Of a DNA stretch of 64,000 nt, positions 53,017 to 62,369 are shown one piece after another (the stretch's first letter is position 1; each line of letters opens with the position of its first letter). This DNA comes from JBFHIJ01 sp041596515 (GTDB lineage Bacteria > Bacteroidota > Ignavibacteria > Kapaibacteriales > UBA2268), in assembly GCA_041596515.1 (NCBI GenBank), contig JBFHIJ010000005.1, positions 62,001 to 126,000 on the forward strand, read 5' to 3'. The position numbers were made by a program, and so were the translations under genes. The notes beneath the pieces were generated by a model. It ran no database searches. It saw only the letters and a list, made by a program, of their open reading frames with translations, and had not been told where the DNA came from.

Positions 53017-53577
53017 TCAACCTTTTTTCAGCAACTCAAATGAATTAATAAATTTTTCGGGGAAGCCGGAATTTAAAATATCATCATCGCCAACTATATC
53101 AAATATATAAACTCTATTATCGGTATAAAAAATCTTAAGTATACCTGTGACATCTTTTTTAAGAACCAAAGAACTTGTTTTTTGGATGCCAGTGTATTCG
53201 ACCCCTTTGTTCGCAAAGTTTTTATTTGTGATACTATCTTTAAAATAGAAAGTGCTGTCATTATAGTTGACTGCAAAATCCTTCAAGATAAGCTCAACTC
53301 TTTCCAAAGGGGTTCTGTTATCTTTGAAAATCAAACATTTGACTGTAAAATTAATACCCACAGGTAAAAAACTATAGTCATGTGAGTATAATTCTGCATC
53401 ATATATATTATCTAAGTTTGGGATATGCGTTTTAATGGGAGATGAAGGGAAATCTATTTTGTAATTTCCACCGACCGATTCTACAGTATACCACTTCCCG
53501 CCATGTTTTTCTTGTGCGTCAAGTCCTACAAAAAGAAGCAGGATTAGAGAGATATTAAAAATGTAAAAAGATTTCAT
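53017..53577 (-). CDS. Secreted protein of unknown function
   Basis: 186 residues. Signal peptide (MKSFYIFNISLILLLFVGLDAQ). The mature part begins KWYTVESVGGNYKIDFPSSP; the phrase KIDFP..P is seen in small PsbP-like or unknown periplasmic proteins of Bacteroidota. The second half is a beta-rich segment (VTGILKIFYTDNRVYIFDIV) and an amphipathic C-terminus (FINSFELLKKG). No Cys. It ends within bases of the amidotransferase start, forming a two-gene operon. Confidence 0.7.
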   Translation of the reverse strand: MKSFYIFNISLILLLFVGLDAQEKHGGKWYTVESVGGNYKIDFPSSPIKTHIPNLDNIYDAELYSHDYSFLPVGINFTVKCLIFKDNRTPLERVELILKDFAVNYNDSTFYFKDSITNKNFANKGVEYTGIQKTSSLVLKKDVTGILKIFYTDNRVYIFDIVGDDDILNSGFPEKFINSFELLKKG

Positions 53578-53784
53578 ATTGGTGGCTCCTGTGCGTTAGT
53601 TTGTCTGATTATTATAACTCAGAATGTATAATTTCTAAAACTTAGAAATCTATAAAGTTAGAACATTTGAAAATTGCATACAAAATACAATAACTAAACT
53701 AATAGCAAAAATTAATAACGAGCAAAAGCAATCCAATAAATATTATGTAATATAAAATTATATTTGCATACATAATAATTAATA

Positions 53785-54021
53785 TTATTCGCCCTTTATT
53801 ATCTTCATCACAAAAGACGCTCTGTAGGTGTCGAACTCTTCTATCATTTTCTCTGTGATATAAGGCATTACTACGCTATGTTCGCCTTTTATTTGTGTGC
53901 TCATTGGGTTTCGAGTAACCTCAACTCCTTCTATAGCTTCTAATTTGGTAATAAATGCTTTTATTGGGGTTTTAAATTCTTCTACTAACGGATAGTAACT
54001 TATGTCGACTGCAATTTTCAT
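53785..54021 (-). CDS. Small thiamine-binding-like protein (MTH1187/YkoF half-domain type)
   Basis: 78 residues, soluble. It shows the ferredoxin-like beta-alpha-beta pattern of the MTH1187/YqgV family: MKIAVDISYYPLVEEFKTPI, then VEVTRNPMSTQIKGE, which corresponds to the family's (T/N)PMGT.I.G turn. Family members bind thiamine or related pyrimidines. No thiamine genes are near, so ligand and role are inferred only from this similarity. Monocistronic. Confidence 0.5.
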   Translation of the reverse strand: MKIAVDISYYPLVEEFKTPIKAFITKLEAIEGVEVTRNPMSTQIKGEHSVVMPYITEKMIEEFDTYRASFVMKIIKGE

Positions 54022-54165
54022 AATAATATCTCAAAAAAATTGTTACATTATATTTATAGCTATAATACGTCCAACATAAAGGAAAAGTTGCTATTTTGGA
54101 GCTTAATAATTATATTTAATTTGAATTTTAGAAATAACTTACAACAAGGAATAGAGAGGTTTAAT

Positions 54166-56961
54166 ATGTCTAAATTATTTACTTATTTATCGTTGCTTTG
54201 CCTACTTAGTTATAGCTCTATGGCAGATATTATTTTAAAATCAGGCGCTCATATCTCAGAAAAGAAAATATTTGTGAGATTATATAATGATAATATCGAT
54301 ATCCTAAGACAAAAAGAGAATATTAAAATTGAACCTGTTGCATTTTTGCCAAAATCTTTGTCTATCAAACAGACAGATTTGACTGCTAAAAGTTACTCAT
54401 TGAAGCAAATCAAGCAGATTGAGAAAACTGAAGAACCACTGTTCAGAACTTATATACTACCGGTGCCAAATGGTAGCCACCCAGTGCAATATTGCCAGTA
54501 CCTCAAAGAAAAATATACCGACTATGTGGAAATAGCCGAACCTTACTATCTTATGCAGAAAATGGGGTCTACTCCGAATGATCCTGAGATTAATAAGCAA
54601 AATATGCTAGTGAATATCAAAGCTCTGGAAGCATGGTTAATATATGACGGCAGTAGCGACATTACGATTGGCATTAGTGATATTGGTATAAATCAAGATC
54701 ACCCCGATATTGAAAATAATATTGCCTTCAATACAAAAGAGATTCCTGGCAATGGCCTTGATGATGATAATAATCTTCGAATAGACGACTATAGAGGTTG
54801 CAATCTTGCAAACGCAGAAGACGGAACTGGTTGGGATAATACTTATCATTCGGACCAACACGGAACTGAAGTGGCAGGAATAGCCGGTGCTACTTACAAT
54901 AACAGCACAGGTATCGCAGGGATAGGAGGGAAGTCAAAAATATTTCCTATCAAAATAGCAGCGCAAAACTCAGGCTCTCTTAATTACAGTTACGAATCTA
55001 TTCGCTATGCTGCCTTGAGTGAATTAGATGTGCTAAACTGCAGCTGGGGTTCGGTAAAAGACTTTTCTTATATTGATCAATCTATTATTGATTTCGCAGT
55101 TTCCAAAGGCGTTGTTATTGTAGCTTCTGCAGGTAATGCCAGCAGATCTGAAGTGTTAGACAGAAAAAGCACTGTTTTCTTTCCGGCTGGATATGACGGG
55201 GTGCTTGGTGTAGGTGAGGTTAATAATATTGACAAATCGACTAGCGAATCTATGTTTGGCAGTCAGGTAAGAGTTGTAGCGCCGGGCATGGGGAATTATA
55301 CTACTTCCGGCAGTAGCTACACTCAAGTATTAGAAGGTTCTTCCTATGCTTCACCTGTTATCGCAGGTGCGGCAGCTCTTGCAAAAGGTAGACATCCATC
55401 TTTAGACGCGAATCAGATAATTGAATTTGTAAGACAGTGTACTGATGATGTTACCTCTAAAAATGGAAGTGTTGCCAATCTTATTCCGGGCAGAATAAAC
55501 TTAGAAAAAGTTGTAACACTGGATCCTCTTGCTTTAGCAGGTATCAGGTATGAAGGCAAACAGTACTTTAGTAAATCCAGTCAGGAACAATCCAGAACCG
55601 TGCTTGGTGAAACCTATAATTTAAAACTCAAAACCCGTAACTATCTCGGTGCGATCAAAAATGCTCGTTTTGTGTTATCGCAAGCTTATGACCCTCAAAA
55701 TGCTATAGAAGTAATCAACTCTGAAGTTAATATCGATGAAGTAAAAGCTGCTACTTACCTTGGACTTAATGGTTTCGAATTTAAAGTGCAAAATGAATCT
55801 TACAGCCCTGTGGTTATGAGAGTAGATATATATGCTGATGGTGGCTATCATGATTTCTTTAAGTTTGACATAGTGCCAACACAAAACTATATCACTTTCC
55901 AAAACGGCGATTTGACACTATCATTCGGAGATAGAGGTGAGTTTGGCTACACTGGTAGTGAAACTCAGTATGGAGCGGGTTTTCTATACAAAGAGAACTA
56001 TAACCAGCTTTCTATTCCGGGCTCAGGTGTTATCTTTTCTGCAGGTGATAGCAAAGCTTCGTTTTCCTATCTAGGTCACTTTAAAACTGTTTCTCCTTGG
56101 AATAATAATGATAATAGTTGTACTGTTTCGGATGAATTTGCAGGAAATAATGTTGCAGGGATAGAGATTAAGCAACAAGTAAGCTTCCCTAATAACTTTA
56201 ACAATGTGGTTCAAATTGATTTTACGATATATAATAAATCGAATGGAAGTATAGCTAATCCGTCATGTGGTTACTATTTGGATTGGGATGTAAATGAAAA
56301 TTACGAAAATAATATGGCAAAATATTTTTCCGATGCTATCCCGCCTGTGCTAATGGGGCAGGAAAACTTTGCTGTAGAGATGATGCGAGAAAACCAACCC
56401 AATAGACCAATCGTAGCAGCCGCGGCTTACTCCAAAGAGTCGTTTGCAGTAGCACAAGCTGCAGGGCTGGGTTCTACAGATATTAAAACTGAACAGATAA
56501 TAGAAATGCTAAATAGTGGAACTAGTAAACAGGTAATAGGATTTGATGATAGGGCGATAGCAATCGGGATGAGATTTAAAACCAATCTTGAAACAGGAGA
56601 CAGTTTAAAATTTACAATCCTTTTAGCTGCAGCGGAAACTGAAACTGATTTGTCTACAGCTATTAAAAGCGTTGCCGAAGGTTTTGTGTCAGTTGCCGAA
56701 GAGCCAATGACTAAACTATCAGTTTACCCAAATCCTGCTGAGGATGAGGTAAATATTCGTTTTGAAGAAAACATGCACGGACTAGCTGATATTGAAATAC
56801 TTTCAGTGGATGGCAGTATAGTTGCATCGCTAAATACATTACTTTCCGGAGATTTATTAAATATAGATTTGAATAATTATGAGTTGGTATCCGGCACTTA
56901 TTTTGTCAAAATAAAAATAGAAAACAAAATCTTTTCCGGTAAGATATCAGTAGTAAAATAG
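54166..56961 (+). CDS. T9SS-secreted subtilisin-like serine protease
   Basis: 931 residues from ATG 54166, chosen for the SD GAGAGG and because a signal peptide follows (MSKLFTYLSLLCLLSYSSMA). A propeptide-like region (20-125) precedes the S8 catalytic domain (about 135-460) with the triad Asp in TIGISDIGINQDHPDI (about 171), His in HGTEVAGIAGA (about 231) and Ser in EGSSYASPVIAGAAALAKG (about 392). A beta-rich middle region follows (460-840). The T9SS C-terminal domain begins near 848 (LSVYPNPAEDEVNIRF) and ends KISVVK. Probably an extracellular, surface-attached or released protease. Monocistronic with a strong terminator. Confidence 0.93.
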   Translation: MSKLFTYLSLLCLLSYSSMADIILKSGAHISEKKIFVRLYNDNIDILRQKENIKIEPVAFLPKSLSIKQTDLTAKSYSLKQIKQIEKTEEPLFRTYILPVPNGSHPVQYCQYLKEKYTDYVEIAEPYYLMQKMGSTPNDPEINKQNMLVNIKALEAWLIYDGSSDITIGISDIGINQDHPDIENNIAFNTKEIPGNGLDDDNNLRIDDYRGCNLANAEDGTGWDNTYHSDQHGTEVAGIAGATYNNSTGIAGIGGKSKIFPIKIAAQNSGSLNYSYESIRYAALSELDVLNCSWGSVKDFSYIDQSIIDFAVSKGVVIVASAGNASRSEVLDRKSTVFFPAGYDGVLGVGEVNNIDKSTSESMFGSQVRVVAPGMGNYTTSGSSYTQVLEGSSYASPVIAGAAALAKGRHPSLDANQIIEFVRQCTDDVTSKNGSVANLIPGRINLEKVVTLDPLALAGIRYEGKQYFSKSSQEQSRTVLGETYNLKLKTRNYLGAIKNARFVLSQAYDPQNAIEVINSEVNIDEVKAATYLGLNGFEFKVQNESYSPVVMRVDIYADGGYHDFFKFDIVPTQNYITFQNGDLTLSFGDRGEFGYTGSETQYGAGFLYKENYNQLSIPGSGVIFSAGDSKASFSYLGHFKTVSPWNNNDNSCTVSDEFAGNNVAGIEIKQQVSFPNNFNNVVQIDFTIYNKSNGSIANPSCGYYLDWDVNENYENNMAKYFSDAIPPVLMGQENFAVEMMRENQPNRPIVAAAAYSKESFAVAQAAGLGSTDIKTEQIIEMLNSGTSKQVIGFDDRAIAIGMRFKTNLETGDSLKFTILLAAAETETDLSTAIKSVAEGFVSVAEEPMTKLSVYPNPAEDEVNIRFEENMHGLADIEILSVDGSIVASLNTLLSGDLLNIDLNNYELVSGTYFVKIKIENKIFSGKISVVK

Positions 56962-56987
56962 ATATATTACATTCAAAGAGCTAAAGC

Positions 56988-57023
56988 AAAAGGCTAATTC
57001 AGATAAGAATGAATTAGCCTTTT
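56988..57023. terminator. Terminator between the T9SS protease and kamA-like gene
   Basis: A perfect 14-bp stem (56988-57001 with 57010-57023), AAAAGGCTAATTCA and its complement, loop GATAAGAA, 26 bases after the protease stop. Confidence 0.9.
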
Positions 57024-57095
57024 AAATTTTGTTTCCGTGCGAATAATTCGCGACTGCTTCTGATTACTACACAACTGGAATACATAACTCTTCTG

Positions 57096-59033
57096 TTAAT
57101 AATAATACCATATAGTGTGATAGTCCATCACGTCTTCGCCACGTTTCAGTAGCTCTTCCAGATAGTTGTATATTGGCACATCAGTATAATTATAGGAAGG
57201 CACAGCTGATATATTCTTTTCCCAAGGATGGAATTCGTATATGCGGGAGCCGTTTGGCTTTATCATAACAAGTTTGTGGTCTTGAGAAGCTCTTAGGTGA
57301 TTTTTGCCTAAACGAGGCACATTAAATACAGGTTCGTCAGTTCTATCTAAGCCTGGAAGCAAACGTGCTTCTTCTTTTCTTTCCTGAAGCAAGCGAGCGA
57401 TAGGCACCATGTATCTTTTAGTTTCGCCCTTTCCTTTCATATTGAAAGTATAATATGGATCTATACCTATAGATTTCAAATCTCGTCTTAATTTGACTGA
57501 TTCGAATCTGCGGGAATTTTCGATTGTAAATACTTCTTGATTATAAACAGAAATACCAGCTTTCCTTATTTTTTGTACGGCTTGCAAAGCTTCTGGAGTT
57601 ATCTCATAGGAATGCTCGAAGTGAGTAACTATTGCTATTTCAAGCTGTGGAGGATTGTGATATTTCTCCATCATTTCTAATAAGCTGTCTGTCCATCTTT
57701 GAGGCATAACAACCGGCGTGCGAGTGCCAAAACGAACTCTATAGACTTGGTCTTTTTCAGAGCAAATCTGCAACATTCTTTCTATTTGACTATCTTTCAT
57801 AACAAGAGGATCGCCACCAGTGATTAGTATGTCACCAACGCTTTGGTGATCGTCAAGCCATGAAAAAGCATTGTCGATAGTTGATTTTGATGCCATAGCA
57901 TGAGGGTCAAGACATTCGTCAATTTCCCAGTTTCTTTGGCAATACACACATATTTGTGCACATGTATTGAATGGTTTTACAATGGCTATACGAGGATAGC
58001 GGCGAGTAACCAAATCTACAGGTGAAGTGTCGTGTTCGCCCATAAAGTCAAAAGCCATATCCCTGTCAGAGCGGTGATCTACCATAGCATTTACAAAATC
58101 TAATGGTGGTAGCACCATAGATCTAACAGCATGGTCATCAGTGGCATCTATTTCTTTATCCATAAGGGATAAGTAGTAAGGAGTGATTCCAAACGGAATT
58201 TTATTATCTTCTGCGATTTTAACAGCTTCTTTATATTCCTTGGGCAAATCAATCAAATCAAGGATTGGTTTGGCAGTTTTGATAACGTGAGTAGTTTGCC
58301 AAATATAGTCATCCCATTGCTCATCTTCTGCATTGAAATAGTCTAAAATTCTTTTTTTATTGTATTCTCTTTTTTCAATGACATTGTCCTGCAGGCCAGA
58401 TGGAAACTTGTTGATAAAGCTAAGCTGCTTAGCACTGATACCATCTAAAAGTTCCATTCTTTTGATAGCAGCTTCTCTTCCGTGCAATTCTAAAAATGCA
58501 GGAATCTCGTCAGTAACAGGAATATTCTGATAGATGCGAGAGTTACCCTCTAATGCTTTGAACAGCATAATAAACTCCATTAAAAATGCAGGAGCAACCT
58601 CATTTTCAGGAGTGTCAAATTTATTTTGTGCTAATTTGACCAGTATTTCTAATGCCGAAATTCCGGTGTGTTTTTCATTTATAGGACCGAATATATTTTT
58701 GCATGCTGTAATCGCTTGCTGAATAGTGGCACTTTCTAGCACATGCAAATGATTGTCAGCAGAAAGGATATCCATCTCGCGTTTGCTTAGATAGTAGTAG
58801 ATGTGATTCCTAATGTCAGCTATGTCTTTGTCGGATGTAAGTATTGTATATATATGTTGGTTTACAAACCATAGTATTTGCAATAAATCTTGAAAACTCG
58901 CTTGAAAATCAATATTCATCGCTTTAATATCATCAGCCAATAGCTTTTCACATAGTAATTTACTCAGGACAAAGTTATTATTATCCGGAGACTGAGCTTT
59001 ATCTTGCATTGGTACAGCTATCTCATAGCTCAT
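57096..59033 (-). CDS. KamA-family radical SAM protein (lysine 2,3-aminomutase-like)
   Basis: 645 residues from ATG 59033 (SD GGGAG). The C-terminal part (about 330-590) is the aminomutase core: radical SAM motif CAQICVYC (about 356-363), ILITGGDPLVM for SAM binding, RFGTRTPVVMPQRW and VFNVPRLGKNHL, whose Lys is the likely PLP attachment site. True lysine 2,3-aminomutases have about 420 residues; here an extra N-terminal region of some 280 residues, mostly helical, has no recognised domain. The product could be beta-lysine or another beta-amino acid; substrate unproven. Transcribed alone. Confidence 0.85.
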   Translation of the reverse strand: MSYEIAVPMQDKAQSPDNNNFVLSKLLCEKLLADDIKAMNIDFQASFQDLLQILWFVNQHIYTILTSDKDIADIRNHIYYYLSKREMDILSADNHLHVLESATIQQAITACKNIFGPINEKHTGISALEILVKLAQNKFDTPENEVAPAFLMEFIMLFKALEGNSRIYQNIPVTDEIPAFLELHGREAAIKRMELLDGISAKQLSFINKFPSGLQDNVIEKREYNKKRILDYFNAEDEQWDDYIWQTTHVIKTAKPILDLIDLPKEYKEAVKIAEDNKIPFGITPYYLSLMDKEIDATDDHAVRSMVLPPLDFVNAMVDHRSDRDMAFDFMGEHDTSPVDLVTRRYPRIAIVKPFNTCAQICVYCQRNWEIDECLDPHAMASKSTIDNAFSWLDDHQSVGDILITGGDPLVMKDSQIERMLQICSEKDQVYRVRFGTRTPVVMPQRWTDSLLEMMEKYHNPPQLEIAIVTHFEHSYEITPEALQAVQKIRKAGISVYNQEVFTIENSRRFESVKLRRDLKSIGIDPYYTFNMKGKGETKRYMVPIARLLQERKEEARLLPGLDRTDEPVFNVPRLGKNHLRASQDHKLVMIKPNGSRIYEFHPWEKNISAVPSYNYTDVPIYNYLEELLKRGEDVMDYHTIWYYY

Positions 59034-59471
59034 ATAATGCTCTCCCAAAAATTAGATTTAACTTACCATAATTTACCCTTAAGTAGTTAGCCCTTGTAGG
59101 ACATAACAGTCCGTAGTTACCTAAATAGCTTTACATTATATAAAAAATATTTCAATAAATCAAGTAATTATTATTTATAAAATTATAATTCAAGTCTTAT
59201 GTCTATAAATTATAAGGACATATAAAGGAGAGACAGAAATACTTATTTGTATGATTGTTGTTCTCTTTCAAATAAATCTCTAATTAGATGTGCAATAAAG
59301 TATAATCGTCTGAGATTTAACTTTGTAGTATAAAGATATATGTCATGCAAATATTTGAGATTGAATTTTTAAAAAGTCAATTCAAATATAAAAATGCTAA
59401 TTTTCCTTTGATAAAGGAGAATATATTAATACATTGCTATATTATCGGAAACACTCTTTAGAGGGGAAATT
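59034..59471. other. Intergenic region between divergent kamA-like and mlaD-like genes
   Basis: 438 AT-rich bases. No RNA gene or strong hairpin seen. A GAGGGG SD directly precedes the mlaD start at 59472. Confidence 0.55.
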
Positions 59472-60440
59472 ATGCCTGCCAAAAAAAATATAAACAGTCC
59501 TTTTTTGATAGGACTCTTTGTGATTATAGGAGCTGTAGTAATTGTTGGATCATTAATTTGGCTTGGAGCAAATCAATTTCTCAAAGAGCAAGTGTTTTAT
59601 GTTACTTACTTTGATACCTCTGTAGAAGGGTTGGAAAAAGGCTCTTCTGTAAAATATCAAGGCGTGCCCTGTGGTTCAGTAAAATCTATCAATGTTGCCC
59701 CAAATGGCAAGCTGGTAGAAGTAATAATGCAGCTTGACCCAAATATTAATATAACAGATTCTTTAAGGGTACAGCCTGCTCTTGCCGGAATAGCCGGAGG
59801 GAAATTTTTGCAGTTACACTATCCTTCTAATCAGGAATTAGCAGATAATCATCCAAAAACAGATTTTGAGTCTCCTTATCCTCTTATACTATCTGCACCG
59901 TCTGGGTTAGAAGAAATAGAGATAGCAATGCGTGAAGTAATGAATAACTTTATGCAGATTAATACAGGAGAAATATCAGAAAGTGTAACGGATTTTTTTA
60001 GAGAGTCTACATATTTCTTAAGTAATAAGGCAATATATCAGACAATAGACAATTTGAATAAATCTACAATGACTCTTGCTTCAATATTACAAAAAGCAGA
60101 TACAATACCTGTGTTAGATAATATTACAACTGTGACTCAGCAGCTAATAGCTTCTGCTACACAGATAAACACTTTTACACAAAAATTGAATAGCAAAATA
60201 GATGCTATAAAAATCAATGATCATTTGGAACATACTTTTGCAGCGTTGGATTCTACTATATATGCTTCTGAGCGTGTAGTTAATGGTCTTGGTGGTCAGT
60301 CTGACATGATGATACAAGAATTTCATTATACGCTAAATGAAATAAGAGAAACTAATAAATACCTGCAGAAAGCAATTAGGGCTATTTCTGAAAACCCATC
60401 TGCGATATTTTTAAGTGAGCCACCCGCAAAGGAAGATTAA
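59472..60440 (+). CDS. MlaD/MCE-domain lipid-transport protein
   Basis: 322 residues. An N-terminal TM anchor (about 10-32; FLIGLFVIIGAVVIVGSLIW) and an MCE domain (about 38-125; YFDTSVEGLEKGSSVKYQGV, then KVxSI-like turns and QPALAGIAGGKFLQL). The rest is helical coiled coil (about 145-310). MCE proteins form periplasmic hexamers that pass lipids between membranes, working with MlaE/MlaF-type permease and ATPase; those partners are not here. Strong SD GAGGGG. First of a closely packed set mlaD-cobB-acpS-ispD. Confidence 0.88.
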   Translation: MPAKKNINSPFLIGLFVIIGAVVIVGSLIWLGANQFLKEQVFYVTYFDTSVEGLEKGSSVKYQGVPCGSVKSINVAPNGKLVEVIMQLDPNINITDSLRVQPALAGIAGGKFLQLHYPSNQELADNHPKTDFESPYPLILSAPSGLEEIEIAMREVMNNFMQINTGEISESVTDFFRESTYFLSNKAIYQTIDNLNKSTMTLASILQKADTIPVLDNITTVTQQLIASATQINTFTQKLNSKIDAIKINDHLEHTFAALDSTIYASERVVNGLGGQSDMMIQEFHYTLNEIRETNKYLQKAIRAISENPSAIFLSEPPAKED

Positions 60441-60441
60441 A

Positions 60442-61197
60442 ATGGATAGTATTCCAAATATAGATATAATAATTGAAAAACTTATTGCTGCCAAGAATGT
60501 TGCTATGCTTACAGGAGCCGGAGTCTCTGCTGAAAGTGGCATAAAAACGTTTAGAGATCCCGATGGGTTATGGTCTAAATTCAATCCTGCAGAGCTTGCC
60601 AGCGCTAATGGATTTATGACTAACAGACAACTCGTTTGGGATTGGTATCAGGAAAGGCGGAGCATAGTAAATGACTGCAAACCTAATGCGGGTCACTATG
60701 CCATTGCTGAATTAGAGATATTGATTGACGACTTTGCGCTTATTACACAAAATGTAGATAGATTGCATCAGATAGCCGGGTCTCGCAATGTATATGAATT
60801 GCACGGAAACATCATAGATAATCACTGTTTTGATTGTGGAGCTGCTTATAACAAAGAAATTGATCCGGATGATAGTGTCTTGCCGTCTTGTGCCAAATGT
60901 GGTGGCAGAATTAGACCATCCGTTGTGTGGTTTGGTGAAATGCTGCCGGAGTATGATTTGGAGCAGTCTTCATTGGCAGCTCAAGTGGCTGATGTCTTCT
61001 TTACAGTTGGGACATCTGCAGAGGTGTATCCTGCAGCTAACCTACCACTGTTAGCTAAAGACTCAGGTGCTTATGTGATTGAAATTAATCCAAATGTTAC
61101 TGCAATATCAAACTATATGAACATGACAATTCGTATGCCCTCGGCTCAAGCAATGCCGATAATAGTTGAAGAATTTAAAAAAAGGATTGGGAAATGA
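60442..61197 (+). CDS. cobB: NAD-dependent protein deacylase (sirtuin, class III-like)
   Basis: Removes acyl groups from lysines using NAD. 251 residues from ATG 60442, one base after the mlaD-like stop. NAD-binding TGAGVSAESGIKTFRDPDG, active-site region QNVDRLHQIAG and ELHGN, and a zinc finger of four Cys (CFDCGA, CAKCGG). The Tyr-x-x-Arg of class III sirtuins is present in WDWYQERR, which predicts succinyl/malonyl rather than only acetyl substrates. Overlaps acpS by four bases. Confidence 0.93.
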   Translation: MDSIPNIDIIIEKLIAAKNVAMLTGAGVSAESGIKTFRDPDGLWSKFNPAELASANGFMTNRQLVWDWYQERRSIVNDCKPNAGHYAIAELEILIDDFALITQNVDRLHQIAGSRNVYELHGNIIDNHCFDCGAAYNKEIDPDDSVLPSCAKCGGRIRPSVVWFGEMLPEYDLEQSSLAAQVADVFFTVGTSAEVYPAANLPLLAKDSGAYVIEINPNVTAISNYMNMTIRMPSAQAMPIIVEEFKKRIGK

Positions 61198-61568
61198 TTA
61201 TAGGAATAGGAACTGATATAGTAGAAGTAAAGAGAATCCAGGAAGCAATTGAAAAATATGGTAGCAGGTTTTTAGATAAGTTATTTACCAAGACTGAGCA
61301 AGAGTACTGTGATTCTTTCAATGAAACTAAGTACGTGCATTATGCTGCAAGGTTTGCTGCGAAAGAGTCGTTCAGTAAGGTAATTGGTACAGGTTTAACT
61401 CAAGGTTTCAAGTTTACAGAGGTAGGAATTAAAAACAAGGAATCAGGCGAACCCCAAATAGACTTGACAGGCGGAATGGCTGACAAATGGAGCAAGTATC
61501 ATACTTTTGTTTCTTTATCGCATACAGACAATAATGCAATTGCATATTTAATTATGGAAGAGCGCTAA
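61194..61568 (+). CDS. acpS: Holo-[acyl-carrier-protein] synthase
   Basis: Adds the phosphopantetheine arm from CoA to apo-ACP, needed for fatty acid synthesis. 124 residues: MIIGIGTDIVEVKRI (Mg-binding Asp), RFAAKESFSKVIGTG and VSLSHTDNNAIAYLI. Complete and of usual length. Overlaps cobB (ATGA) and is followed by ispD with one base between, so translationally coupled. Confidence 0.96.
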   Translation: MIIGIGTDIVEVKRIQEAIEKYGSRFLDKLFTKTEQEYCDSFNETKYVHYAARFAAKESFSKVIGTGLTQGFKFTEVGIKNKESGEPQIDLTGGMADKWSKYHTFVSLSHTDNNAIAYLIMEER

Positions 61569-61569
61569 T

Positions 61570-62256
61570 ATGAGTTTTATTACTTCATCAGTTATTATTC
61601 CTGCTGGTGGTTCCGGTAATAGGTTTGGGTCTAAAATGCCAAAACAATTTACTGAATTGGTAGGTATACCGATTATAATCTATACCCTAAAGCAATTTTG
61701 GATATGTGATAATATTATTATTGCTTCTCACCCTGACTGGATAGAGCATTTGCAAAGCTTAGTTTATGAGCACTCTATTCCAAATGTAAAGGCTATAGTT
61801 CCGGGTGGCAAAACTCGCCAGGAATCTGTATATAATGCACTAAATCAGGATGTTGTCAAAGACTCTGAAGTTGTGCTTATTCATGACGCAGTTAGACCTT
61901 TTGCCAGCAAAGAGCTTATTCAAAGCATTATGCTAAGTGCTCTCGAATATGGAGCAGCTGTACCCGGACTTACTCCAAAAGATACAATTAAGCAAATCAC
62001 AAAAGAGTATATCATCAATCAAACTGTAGACAGGAATACTCTTCAAATGGTTCAAACTCCGCAAGGATTTCGATACAAAATACTTAGAGATGCTTTCGAA
62101 AAAGCTATAGAGAATAATTTTGAAGGTACGGACTCATCTTCCCTTGTAGAGTATTTGGGGCATACTATTAAAGTTCTTGAAGGAGAGGAAAGCAATATAA
62201 AAATTACTACTCCTCTTGATAAAATTCTAAGCGAATTTATTATCAATTCAAAATAG
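61570..62256 (+). CDS. ispD: 2-C-methyl-D-erythritol 4-phosphate cytidylyltransferase
   Basis: Third enzyme of the MEP isoprenoid pathway. 228 residues: IIPAGGSGNRFGSKMPKQF (CTP-binding, with the Arg and Lys), VLIHDAVRPF, VPGLTPKDTIKQ and LQMVQTPQGFRYKIL. All conserved blocks seen. Last gene of the mlaD-cobB-acpS-ispD chain, before a bidirectional terminator. Confidence 0.96.
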   Translation: MSFITSSVIIPAGGSGNRFGSKMPKQFTELVGIPIIIYTLKQFWICDNIIIASHPDWIEHLQSLVYEHSIPNVKAIVPGGKTRQESVYNALNQDVVKDSEVVLIHDAVRPFASKELIQSIMLSALEYGAAVPGLTPKDTIKQITKEYIINQTVDRNTLQMVQTPQGFRYKILRDAFEKAIENNFEGTDSSSLVEYLGHTIKVLEGEESNIKITTPLDKILSEFIINSK

Positions 62257-62318
62257 AGTGGTTCTGTATGTATTTCTCAGTCTTGACTTAAAAATCAACC
62301 GTTTATTAAGCTATATAC

Positions 62319-62351
62319 AAAAAGAGGTTACTTCTACAGCAACCTCTTTTT
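62319..62351. terminator. Bidirectional terminator between ispD and chemoreceptor
   Basis: AAAAAGAGGTT (62319-62329) pairs perfectly with AACCTCTTTTT (62341-62351) between two convergent genes. Confidence 0.9.
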
Positions 62352-62369
62352 AGCAGTTTATTTATTACT

